From: Aureococcus anophagefferens
Lineage: Eukaryota; Sar; Pelagophyceae; Pelagomonadales; Pelagomonadaceae
Reading direction: 5' to 3'
Assembly (NCBI RefSeq): GCF_000186865.1
Contig: NW_008705563.1
Location: forward strand, 953,070 to 1,017,069
DNA: 64,000 bases
This document shows, in pieces, positions 8,822 to 17,670 of the stretch; position 1 is the first letter of the stretch; the number at the start of each line of letters is the position of its first letter. Made by a program: the position numbers and the translations under genes. A model generated the notes under the pieces. The model did not search any database and was not told the DNA's origin. It was given only the letters and a program-made list of their open reading frames with translations.

Positions 8822-10317
8822 TTACTCCTCCTCTGCGAGGAGCGCCTCCATGTCCGCGAGCTGCGCGCGCGCCAGCGCGGCCTCGAGCTCGTCGAGCTGC
8901 GCGAGGCGCGCCGCGCGCGGCGGCGTCGCCACGGCCCGCGCCTGCGCGCAGAGCGCGGCGGCGGCCTCGCGGTCCGCCGGCCCTCCTCGGCCCTGGAACT
9001 CGAGGCGCGCGAGCTCGACGCACGCGTCGCCGTGGCCGAGGTCCGCGCCGCCGCGGAAGCATCGCCGCGCGCGCTTGAGGCGGCCGACGTTGCGGTAGCA
9101 GACGCCGACGTTGCACCAGACGTCGCCGACGTCGTCGTGGTCCAGGCCCAGGGACCAGCAGCGGCCTACGAGAGCGCGTTTCCCGGTCTCACATCTCTCG
9201 GGAATCCGACGCCGGCGCCGGACCCGCGAGCGCGAAGTCGCCGCGGCTGAAGTGCGCGTCGCCGAGCGCGCGGCACTCCTCCATGGCCCGCTCCATGAGC
9301 TCCGCGGCTTTCCTCCGCCCCTCGTCGGCGGGGCCGAACGTGGCGATCGCGGCGAACTCGGCGTCCGTGGGCGCCGCGTAGACGCGGCGCTGTACGGCCG
9401 CGAGCGCGAGCTGCGAGGACACGCGCCGCAGGTCGCAGGCCGCGGACCGCTCGTGGTCGCCCTCCGCCTCGTAGCGCGCCGACGCCCGCGACAGCTTCCC
9501 CATCTGCGCCGCCGTCAACGAGACGATCGCGTGCCTACCACGGGCGACAGGGTCGGATTTCCTTCTCATTTCCCGGCGCGAAACGCCACTCCCGTCGCTC
9601 GACGCCGTCGCGCGCGCGTCGCCGTGCGCCGGCGGCGCCTCGCCGACGAGCTCCAGCGGGTCCCGGCCGCCTGTGTGCAAATCAAATCTTCAACCCGACT
9701 TCAATGTGCGCGTATTCGAATGTTTTGACACGAGCACTTCCGCCGTGCTTCGAGAACTCGCTAAGAGCAATCGATTCGTCCAAAAATCAGCCGAATCGAC
9801 TTCGATTTGACCGAGCTAGAGAATTCTGAAGTTTGGCCCCGACGTCCCAGCTCACTGGTTGATTTGCACACAGCCGGCCGCCGCACAGGTCGCGCTGGAG
9901 CGCGTCGCGTCCCGCGCGCTCCTCGTCCTCCGCGGCGGCGTCCGCCGCCGCGCCCACCGCCGCCGCGTGCGCCGCGCGGGCCTCGGCGGCGCCCGCGGCG
10001 TCGCCCGACGCCGCGAGCGCGGTCGCGAGGCGGTACCTGGCCTTGAGGTAGGTCGGCGCGAGGCGGCAGGCGAGGCGCGCCTCCTCGACGGCCTCGTCGG
10101 CCCTCGGCGGCCGCAGCTTCAGCAGCGCGAGCGCCCGGTTCGTGAGGATCTTCGCCATGACCTCGTCGGTGGCGGGCGCCGGCTCGCGCTGCTGCAGGAG
10201 CACGAGGGCCGCGAGCCACTTCTCGAGGGCCGCCTCCAGGTCCGCCTTGGCGAAGAGCGCGTTGCCCGCCTCCTTGAGCGCCAGCGCCTCGTCCGCGGGG
10301 GGCTCGAAGGACGCCAT
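8822..10317 (-). CDS. TPR protein, three exons
   Basis: Minus-strand exons 10317-9882, 9670-9224 and 9165-8822 join to 408 residues. The N-terminus is a classical tetratricopeptide array: 'ALALKEAGNALFAKADLEAALEKW', 'KILTNRALALLKL', 'ARLACRLAPTYLKARYRLATAL'. The last exon has 'WCNVGVCYRNVGRLKRARRCF' and 'GHGDACVELARLEFQG', further TPR/Sel1-like helices. Intron 1 is a mobile element (9671-9873). Intron 2 (9223-9166, 58 bp) is GT-AG ending CTCTCGTAG. Part of exon 2 (9627-9535, 93 nt) is unusually A-rich, begins GC and ends TAG in the splice-competent phase, so it may be a third, in-frame GC-AG intron; without it the product is 377 residues. Likely a co-chaperone-like scaffold; partner unknown. 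Confidence 0.7.
9671..9873 (-). mobile_element. introner-like element X (203 bp) with 13-15 bp terminal inverted repeats
   Basis: The left end CTGTGTGCAAATCAA (plus strand) is matched by TTGATTTGCACACAG at the right end. Perfect 8-bp duplications CCGGCCGC lie at 9663-9670 and 9874-9881. In gene sense the intron can be 9881-9671, GC donor from the duplication and CACAG acceptor; a GT donor within the element (GTGCAA) also keeps frame and adds four residues. The core TCGTCCAAAAATCAGCCG is the reverse complement of the core of the 192-bp introners, so it belongs to the same superfamily with different termini. Confidence 0.88.
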
Positions 10318-10376
10318 GCCGGGGCAGCGCGCAAGCGTTTTTCAAAAGGCAACCAACGACCTTGAAGTTCCCGATG

Positions 10377-11773
10377 TCACTCGTTACCCCGCGCCCGCTC
10401 CGGCGCGGCGTAGGTGATGAGGTCGATCTCGGGCCAGCGCTTGTGCCGCGTGAGCGTGCAGTGCCAGCGGAGGAGGTCCGGCGTCGTCGGCCCGAAGTCG
10501 CACTCCGGGCAGACCTGTTTGTCGAGCCCCGGCTCGTAGCCGACCTCGTCCGCGCGTTCCGTGAGCTTCGCGAGCTCCGCGCACGTTTTGCGGTGGCGCC
10601 GCGCCCACGCGTTTCGCTGGCAGCCGTTGGAGCAGTAGGCCACGTGCCTGCAGCGGGAACACCTCGCCATGCCCGGCTGCCGCAGGCCGCAGCCGTCGCA
10701 GTGCTGGACCCGCGGCAGACTCAGCAAGCTCGCCGCGGGGCAGGTCGCCGCGACGTCCTCCGCGTACGCGTACAAGAACCGCGCGTCGAGGTCCACGGGC
10801 CGGCAGCCCGCCACGTAGAGGTCCAGGGCCTCGACGGCGGCGGCGGCGCGCACGCCCGCCTCGCCGCCCGCGCCCTTGTCGAAGAGCGCGAGGCGCAGCA
10901 TCTTGCTGTAGTTCGCGTGCGCCGCGTGGTGCGCCAGCGCCGGCGGCAGCGAGCACAGATACGCGACAAAAAAGTGCACGGCGACGGCCTTGCACTCGTC
11001 GCGCTTCGCGCACACTAGCGCCGCCCGCGCGACCTCGCCCTCGCGGAGCTTCGTCAGCGGCGGGCTGCTCGGGTCGTTGCCTCGGTGCTCGCCTGGGCAG
11101 CAAAAGGGTGCGAAATTCCCAACTTCAAAGGCTCCTATCTCGGTCGTTTTCCGCTCGTTTCGGCCGATTTTTGGACGAGCGATCATCTCTCGGAACGGCC
11201 TCGAAGCGTAGGTGCTGTTTCCGAAACGCGCGCGCGCGGAACACTCACGTTGAAGCGACGTTGAATCACCCTTTTGCTGCCCTGGTGCTCGCAGCCGTCC
11301 GCGGACCACTCCTTCGCGACGGGGTGGCCCATGTCCACGCACGCGATGTAAAAGGCCGACTCGCGGAAGCCCGCGCAGGCGCAGGCCGGGTCCCGCCCGA
11401 AGCCCAGCACGGCCTGCTCGAGGACGACGACGGCGACGTCCGCGGCCAAATCCGGATCGCACGCCTCGTCGACGAGCGCGACGACGTCGGCGATCTTCAA
11501 ACGTTCGGCGATCTCGGGCCGCGCGTGCGTCGCCCAGGCCTCGGACCGCTCCTCGGGGTCCTCTCTGCGCGGCGCGGCCTGCTCGCGGCCGTGGAAGAAG
11601 CCGTCGTTCCAGTCCTTGCGCCGCGTCGCCTCGCCGTCGGCGGGCGCGTCCGTGACGTCGCGGCCGAGGCAGGGCGCGAGGCGCCGCGCCTTCTCGTTCG
11701 CCGAGACGCCGTAGTCGAGGGCGCAGGGCTCGTGCACGCCGGCCACGCCGCTCGACGGACGCAGCGCGGCCAT
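10377..11773 (-). CDS. MYND zinc-finger protein, two exons
   Basis: Exons 11773-11293 and 11092-10377 join to 398 residues in one frame. The last third has a MYND finger, C-D-G-C...C-S-R-C...Y-C-S...C-Q...H-R-K-T-C, followed by a further Cys/His cluster (C-P-E-C ... W-H-C ... H). The N-terminal 240 residues are helical with no family I recognise; no SET catalytic motif is visible, so methyltransferase activity is not claimed. MYND fingers bind proline-rich partners, often in transcription regulation. The intron is an introner with a GC donor; the junction restores Asp-Gly-Cys-Glu-His-Arg-Gly. Confidence 0.85.
11093..11284 (-). mobile_element. introner element 3 (192 bp), intron with GC donor
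   Basis: Perfect 8-bp duplications GTGCTCGC (plus strand) at 11085-11092 and 11285-11292. In gene sense the 200-bp intron starts GCGAGCAC, then CAGGGCAGCAAAAG, and ends CTTTTGCTGCCCAG. No GT is available at the site, so this is GC-AG. The termini are the GGGCAGCAAAAG subtype, matching element 4 and differing from elements 1 and 2. The core is antisense to the gene. Confidence 0.95.
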
Positions 11774-11871
11774 GCTGCCGCCTTTATATACAAAAGGGCA
11801 AGAACCGGAAGATTCATTTTTTATTGCATGCAACCACCCGCGCTAAGAGATGGCGCTTTGCTGAGTCCGAC

Positions 11872-12618
11872 ATGAGCGCCACGCGGCCGATGAACAATGT
11901 CATCGGCGTCACGAAGACGACGCGCGTGCGGCGGCCGCGGACGAGCTCGACGAAGGGCTCCTTCGGCGCCGCGGACCGCTTCGCGCCGCTGCCCCAGCGC
12001 GAGGCCTACCGCGGCGCCGTGGAGCTGGGCTTCCCGGAGAAGTTCCAGCGCCTCGACACGCCCGGGGCGACCTGGTCCCCGCGGCGGTCCGACGAGTGGG
12101 GCGCGCGCGTCGCGCCGGAGCTCACGCGGCCGCGGTTCCAGCCGCTCATCTCGCCGCGGAGCGGCGAGCCGCGGCCGTCGCAGGGGTCGCCCTTCATCAA
12201 GAACGCGCGGCTGACGGACTTTTGGATCTCCGACGAGCGCAGCGCCTTCTCCGGCGCCGCCGGCTCCCTCGAGGAGGGCCGCGCGCCCCTCGAGCGGCGC
12301 CGCGCGGCGTCGACGACGAACCTCGAGCGGCGCCGCGCGGCCTACGTCGCGGCCGTGCGGCCCGAGCGCATCCGCGAGGCCAAGGAGCGCAAGCGCGAGG
12401 CGAAGCGCGCGCGCGACGTCCTGCGCCTCTACCACCGCGACCCCTACGCGCGGTCCTACCCGACCATCGCCATCGACGGCGACGACCGGCCCTGCACGGC
12501 GCCCGACGCCATCGTCCACACGAACTTCACGCGCCAGCCCGCCGGCGACACGCACATGCGCACGTCCCACCGCTTCTTCCTCCGGTCCAAGTACGAGGCG
12601 CCGCGCGTGCTCGACTAA
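11872..12618 (+). CDS. unrecognised basic protein
   Basis: 248 residues from ATG at 11872 (an in-frame ATG at 11824 would add 16). Arg/Pro-rich and hydrophilic, no membrane segment or signal. It contains a short internal repeat 'LERRRAA' twice and a charged helix 'RERIREAKERKREAKRARD'-like stretch that could be a coiled coil. The end 'HMRTSHRFFLRSKYEAPRVLD' looks conserved in style (flagellar or cytoskeletal proteins often look like this), but no family is recognised. It lies 98 bp after the divergent MYND gene start and 77 bp before the anoctamin. Confidence 0.6.
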   Translation: MSATRPMNNVIGVTKTTRVRRPRTSSTKGSFGAADRFAPLPQREAYRGAVELGFPEKFQRLDTPGATWSPRRSDEWGARVAPELTRPRFQPLISPRSGEPRPSQGSPFIKNARLTDFWISDERSAFSGAAGSLEEGRAPLERRRAASTTNLERRRAAYVAAVRPERIREAKERKREAKRARDVLRLYHRDPYARSYPTIAIDGDDRPCTAPDAIVHTNFTRQPAGDTHMRTSHRFFLRSKYEAPRVLD

Positions 12619-12695
12619 GTGGTGAAGCCGACGGTGAAGCACTGGTTGAAGCGGCGAGCGGCCAATCGGCAGCCCCGAATTGCCTTCTCGACGGC

Positions 12696-15544
12696 ATGGC
12701 GCCGCCGCCGCGGGCCCGGCGCGTGTCCGTGCCCCTCGGGGCGTCCGTGGAAGATCTGGAGGAGCCCCTCATGAAGGACGCGGAAGGCTTCGCGTCCGTC
12801 GACTACGACCTCGTGCTCGTCGTCAAGGCGCCGGCGGGCAGCGCGCCCTGGGAAGACCTCGTGTGCCGCCTGGCCTACGCGGAGCTGGACTTCGTCGTCC
12901 ACGAGCTGCACGTGGAACGGCCGAGCCTGAGCCGCGCGGGGAGCCGCCTCGCGCGCGCGGGCGCGCGGCTCAACGAGATGATCGGCATCGAGGCCGGCGA
13001 CCCCGTCAAGTTCGTCGCGCTCCGCGGCGGCGAGGACCGGCTCCGGCGCGAGGCCGCGCGCGTGGGCTTCTCCATGCTCCTGGACCCCGCGCGCCTCGCG
13101 GCGCTCGCGGCGGACCGCGGCGTCGCCGTCGGCGTCGACGCGAGCCGCGGCTGGCTGCTGCCGCCCTACGCGCATCACTACGCGCCGTACCACGAAACGG
13201 GCGCGCCGTCGCCCTACGCGAAGCGCGGGCCGAGGGGCCTGGGCCGCGACCAGGGCCTCTTTGCCGGGCCGGACCGCGTGCGGCTCCTCGCGTCGATTTT
13301 AGCCGCGCCCGAGGCCGAGGGGGGGTGCTACCTGCCGCTCGCGACGGCGGCCGTCCGGGACGCCGCGGTCGTGGACTACTTCCCGCTCGTGTCGGCGCTG
13401 AGCCTCGCGCGCCTGCGGGAGCGGCTGCCGCGGCGCTACGTGCCCTTTGTGCGCGAGGCGGATCACGGCGCGATCCGCGACGTCTGGGGCGAGCACGTGG
13501 CTTTGTACTTCGCGTTCCACAGCTTCCAGACGCGGCAATTATGTTTCCTGGCGCCGACGGGGCTCTTGTGTTATGGCGCGGCGACGGCGCTCAAGGCGCG
13601 CGGGTTCTACAAGTTCGCCGCGGCCATCGACGTCGGCTTCTCGATCGTCGTCGCGCTGTGGACGATCAAGTTCACGCGGCTCTGGCGGCGGCGCGAGGCG
13701 GAGCTGGCGCTGGAGTTCGGCACGGCCGGGTTCACGAACAAGCAGCGCAACCGGCCCCAGTTCGCCGCGCACCCGGGCGTCGTCCAGCGGCGGAGTCTGG
13801 TCGACGGCCGCGCGAAGTTCTACTTCCCCGAGCGCCTCGCGAACGCGAAGAAGCGCGGGGCCGCGGCCGTCATCGCCGTCGTCCTGTCGCTGGTGACGGC
13901 GATCATCGTCGTGCTCTTCTGGATCCGGAGCTTTTTGAACGCGCTCGTGCCCGCGGTGCCGCGGGTCGGCGTGCCGCTCGGGTCCATCGTTGCGCCGGCG
14001 CTGAACGCGGGCCTCATGGCCGTCGACAGCGCCTTCGGGCGCATCTCCGAGGCGACGACGGACTACGAGAACCACCGCACGGAGACGGCCTACGAGGGCT
14101 CCTACGTGACGAAGATGTTCGCGCTCAAGGCGATCACGTCGTACCTCGCGCTCTTCTACGTCGCCGTGAAGAGCCACCTGCCCGCCTGGACGCACCTGCG
14201 GTCGCCCTGCGACGCGCGGGACTGCCTCGACGACGTCGCCGTGCAGCTCGCGTCCCTCTTCGTGTCGAATCTGGTCATCGGCAACCTCCTCGAGCTCGAC
14301 GTGCCCGGCCACGTCTACCGCTGGATCTGCGGCCGGCGGCCGAGCGCGCCGCCGCCGCCGCCGGCGTCGTCGGCGGCGCCGGAGCGGCGCCTCCGCTGGT
14401 GGACGGCGAACCACGACCGCGACGAGCGCAAGGACGCGGAGGTCCACGCCGCGGTGTGCCCCAGGGCAGCAAAAGAGAGCGAAATTCCCAACTTCAAAGG
14501 CTCCTTTCTCGGCCGTTTTCCACTCGTTTCGGCTGATTTTTGGACGAGCGATCATCTCTCGGAACGGCCTCGAAGCGTGGGCGCTTTTTCCGGAACGCGC
14601 GCGCGCGGAACACTCACGTTGAAGCGACGTTGAATCACCGTTTTGCTGCCCAGGTGTGTCCGGAGCTCGCGGAGGAGATCGAGCGCCAGTTCGCGCGCGA
14701 GACCTTCAACCCGATCTGCCTCGACGACATCGCGGAGCTGATGATCCAGTACGGCTTCTGCACCTTCTTCGTCGTCGCCTGGCCGCCGGTCATCGCGTTG
14801 GCCATCTTGAACAACTGCGTCGAGTTCCACGTCGACCGCTTCAAGCTCACGTGCATCTGCCGGCCGCCCTTCCCCGTGCGTGTGGAGGACCTCGGCGCCT
14901 GGAACGACGTGCTCTGGGTCATGTCGCGGCTGGCGACGCTGACGAACGTCTTCATGTTCGTCTACGTGTCGGGCGGCGTGGACCAGTACGACGCGACGGC
15001 GAAGGGTCTCCTGTTCCTCCTCATGGAGTACCTCCTCGTCCACGTGGGCATGGTCATCGAGGGCTGCGTGCCCGAGGTGCCGAAGCGCGTCGTCATCCAG
15101 CGCAAGCGGAACCAGTTCGTCGTCGACCGGCTGCTCGGCCCGGCGGGGCACCGGCCGAACGCGCCGTTCCACGCGGGCGACCCGCACCCGCGCGACGACG
15201 GCTTCCCGCGGCGGCCCGAGGCCCACGCGGGGCTCCTCCGGGCCGCGGACCACGGCGCCGTCGCCGCCGAGGAGCTCCGGCTGCTCCACGAGGGCCGCGA
15301 CCACGCGCAGCTGTTGGGCGTCGACCGGCGGCCGCCCCACTACCGCCACGAGACGCACCGGGGCCTCGGCGAGGACCTCAGTCAGCGCCGGTCGTCGTCG
15401 TCCGTCGAGGTCCTCCGCGTGCCCTGCCGCGAGCTGACCGACTCCGCCGGGTCCCACCTCCAGTCGTCCTCCGGCACGCAGCAGACGGGGCTGACGGCCT
15501 CGTCGCAGGCGCCGTCGTCCTGGCACTCGCGGCCGTCCGACTAA
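12696..15544 (+). CDS. anoctamin (TMEM16) family channel/scramblase, two exons
   Basis: Exons 12696-14453 and 14654-15544 join (phase 0) to 882 residues. The cytosolic N-terminal ~245 residues are followed by 'GEHVALYFAFHSFQTRQL', the hallmark entry into the anoctamin membrane domain, and then about eight to ten hydrophobic segments ('YGAATALKARGFYKFAAA', 'AVVLSLVTAIIVVLFW', 'KMFALKAITSYLALFYVAV', 'YGFCTFFVVAWPPVIALAIL', 'GLLFLLMEYLLVHVGMV'). The family comprises Ca2+-activated chloride channels and lipid scramblases. Acidic residues that could bind Ca2+ lie in the later helices, but I cannot decide channel versus scramblase. The introner falls between the first and second halves of the membrane domain. 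Its stop is 1 bp from the stop of the convergent neighbour. Confidence 0.9.
14462..14653 (+). mobile_element. introner element 4 (192 bp) in the anoctamin gene
   Basis: Target duplication GTGTGCCC (14454-14461) versus GTGTGTCC (14654-14661), one mismatch. Intron 14454-14653 (200 bp) is GT-AG and phase 0, restoring Ala-Ala-Val-Cys-Pro-Glu. Termini are CAGGGCAGCAAAAG and TTTTGCTGCCCAG. The core is in sense orientation. Confidence 0.95.
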
Positions 15545-15545
15545 G

Positions 15546-16931
15546 TTAGAAGTCCGCGGGCGTCAGCGGGCAGGGCTCGTCCGTGCGCGTGAGGAAGAAG
15601 ACGCTCCCCTTGTTGCCGCGGCCCACGCGGACGTCGTCGGAGAGGTACGTCGTCTCGAGCCAGGCGACGTCGTCGGCGCCCGTCGTCAGCGACGGCCGGA
15701 ACTGCTTGACGAGCTTGAAGGGCCACGCGGCGCGGAAGACGCGCTGACCCGACGTTTCGTCGAAGAACTCGAGGGAATCGAACTCGACGTTCGCGCGGCG
15801 CCCGTTCGCGCCCTTCTCGACGCCGCCGGCGACGCGCACCCAGGCGCCGCCGAAGAGGGGCAGGTCGACGCGCACCTCGTTGGCGATGCGGCCGCCGCGG
15901 ATCTCCTGCACGGGCTTGCGCTCGGCGCCGGCGTCGACGACGATGCCCGAGGCGTTGACCGCGCCCGCGATCCCCGTCTCCGCGAGCCGCTCGTCCTCGC
16001 CCGCCGCGCGGCCCGCGACGGTGGCGACGAGGGACCAGCGGCCCTCGAGCTGCGCGAGGTCGCCGTCGAGGAGGTCGTCCGACGCCGGGCGCAGCTTCTC
16101 GAGCTTCTCGACGGCCGGCAGGATCGCGGCCCTTTCGCCCGTCGCGCACGCGGCGCGCGCCGCGGCCTCCTCGTCGGCCAGCTTCCCCGATTTCCGCTTC
16201 GGGGCTTTGGGCGTCCGTGTGCCCTTGCCCAGGATGAAGGTCGTGCCCTTGTTGCCCGTGGACACGCGGAGCCCTTCGGAGACGTAGCGCGTGTCGAGGT
16301 AGCCCTTGGCCTCGTCGCCCAGCAGTTTAAACGGCACCGGATAGGGCAGGCGCCGACCGAAGACCTCGAAATACGCTAGATCGAAGGCGAAATTGATTCG
16401 TCCCGAGTCCGCCAGACTGCCCGCCGCCGACAGGCGGAGCCGGAAGCCGTCGCCGCCTTCCACGAGCTGGTCCACGCGACCCGTCGCGCCGTCGTCGGAG
16501 AGCTCGATGTTCTGGGCGATGTCGACGGATTCCAGGCCCGTCAGGAAGCGCTGGATCGGCGACGAGCTCGCGGCCGCGCCGGAGCCGCCGAACAGCGCGT
16601 CGAACGCGCCCTCGACGCCCGGCGCCGTGCCGTCGACGCGCTTCCCGAGCGGGTTCGACGCGTCGAAGGCGCTCTTCGACGTGTAGAGCAGGCGCCAGTC
16701 GCCGCGCAGCGCCTCCACCGACGGCGTCGACGCGGGGAGATTCGCGATCAGCGTCTCGAGCTCCGCCTCCTCGTCGCGTCCGAGCGAGAGCCTGCCGTCG
16801 CCGAGGATCTCCAGCACGCGCGCCTCGCCAGCGGCGGCGGCGCGGAGGAGCGATGCCTGGCGGCGCGGCGACGGCGCGAGCAGCGCGTGGCTGCCGATGG
16901 CGCACGCGAGCAGCGCGAGGCGCCAGCACAT
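15546..16931 (-). CDS. plastid lipid-associated protein with two PAP/fibrillin domains
   Basis: 461 residues from the ATG at 16931 (an in-frame ATG 17 codons upstream at 16982 would spoil the leader). The start 'CWRLALLACAIGSHALLAPS' is a signal peptide followed by a basic region, as in bipartite heterokont plastid leaders, though the usual Phe after the cleavage site is Leu here. Two fibrillin domains follow: the first with 'LRGDWRLLYTS' and 'GNKGTTFILGK', the second with 'EGRWSLVATVAG' and 'RGNKGSVFFLTR'. These lipocalin-like proteins coat plastoglobules or thylakoids and carry lipophilic compounds. The tandem double domain is the unusual point. It converges on the anoctamin gene with 1 bp between stop codons. 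Confidence 0.85.
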   Translation of the reverse strand: MCWRLALLACAIGSHALLAPSPRRQASLLRAAAAGEARVLEILGDGRLSLGRDEEAELETLIANLPASTPSVEALRGDWRLLYTSKSAFDASNPLGKRVDGTAPGVEGAFDALFGGSGAAASSSPIQRFLTGLESVDIAQNIELSDDGATGRVDQLVEGGDGFRLRLSAAGSLADSGRINFAFDLAYFEVFGRRLPYPVPFKLLGDEAKGYLDTRYVSEGLRVSTGNKGTTFILGKGTRTPKAPKRKSGKLADEEAAARAACATGERAAILPAVEKLEKLRPASDDLLDGDLAQLEGRWSLVATVAGRAAGEDERLAETGIAGAVNASGIVVDAGAERKPVQEIRGGRIANEVRVDLPLFGGAWVRVAGGVEKGANGRRANVEFDSLEFFDETSGQRVFRAAWPFKLVKQFRPSLTTGADDVAWLETTYLSDDVRVGRGNKGSVFFLTRTDEPCPLTPADF

Positions 16932-17096
16932 GCTCTCCGTCTCGTGGCAGCGGTGCAACACCTCGACGGTGCCGTTCAACAAAACGCCTCCCAGCGAGTA
17001 CCCGGCTCACGCCAAGCCAACGGAAAATTGGGTTTCGAACGCGAGGAGAGAAAGAATCGACCCCTTACGACGGCGCGCAAGCGTCGCGCGCGCGCG

Positions 17097-17591
17097 CTAG
17101 TGCGGCTGCGGGACGTGGCCGTCGACGTAGAAGTTCCGCGTGGCCTCCGGCAGCATGATGACCGCGCCGTCGAAGCGCTCGTCGACCTTGAGCTGGCAGC
17201 CGAGGCGGCTCGTCGGCGTCAGCCCAAAGGCCTGGTCGAGCATGTCCTCCTCGTCCTCCTCGAGCTCCTCCTCGAGCTCGTCGAAGAAGTCGTCCTCCAA
17301 AATGCAGTGGCAGGTGCTGCAGGCCGTCACGCCCTCGCAGGCGCCCTCGAGGGGGATGTCGTGGCGCTGCGCGAGGCGCAGCAGGTTCTCCCCGAAGTAG
17401 GCCGGCGTCTCGATGGCCTCGCCGCTTTTTTTGAACACCCATTTGATCGTCACGTCGGGCGGGCCCTCGCGGTGGTGGTGGTGGCTGTGGCTGTGGTCGC
17501 CGCGCGTCGCCGCGAGCACGGGCGCGCGCCGTCGATGATTCGCTGGCGCGAGGCCAAGTCGCAGGCCTCGTCTGAGAAGCAGGCGGACCAT
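17097..17591 (-). CDS. mitochondrial-type [2Fe-2S] ferredoxin (adrenodoxin family)
   Basis: 164 residues. The N-terminal ~45 residues are basic, with a His/Ser run (residues 33-40), consistent with a mitochondrial presequence. The iron-sulfur ligands are Cys85, Cys91, Cys94 and Cys132: C-x5-C-x2-C and a distant C in 'SRLGCQL', the adrenodoxin/FDX pattern rather than the plant photosynthetic C-x4-C-x2-C. An acidic loop ('ELEEELEEDEED') follows, longer than usual. FDX proteins pass electrons from NADPH-ferredoxin reductase to Fe-S cluster assembly or P450s. Confidence 0.9.
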   Translation of the reverse strand: MVRLLLRRGLRLGLAPANHRRRAPVLAATRGDHSHSHHHHREGPPDVTIKWVFKKSGEAIETPAYFGENLLRLAQRHDIPLEGACEGVTACSTCHCILEDDFFDELEEELEEDEEDMLDQAFGLTPTSRLGCQLKVDERFDGAVIMLPEATRNFYVDGHVPQPH

Positions 17592-17670
17592 GCTAAGAGC
17601 TCTTCTTCGCTCGAGGCAATATGGCGCCGGCCATGGCGTCAGCGTCGACCCGCAGCGCTACTTGAGTCCG

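Noticed and set aside
3480..14600. A conserved peptide beginning MIARPKISRNEW shows up in long frames at 3.5, 5.1, 11.2 and 14.5 kb and looks like a protein domain.
   Set aside because: It is the chance translation of the introner core on one strand; the elements are spliced out of all four genes.
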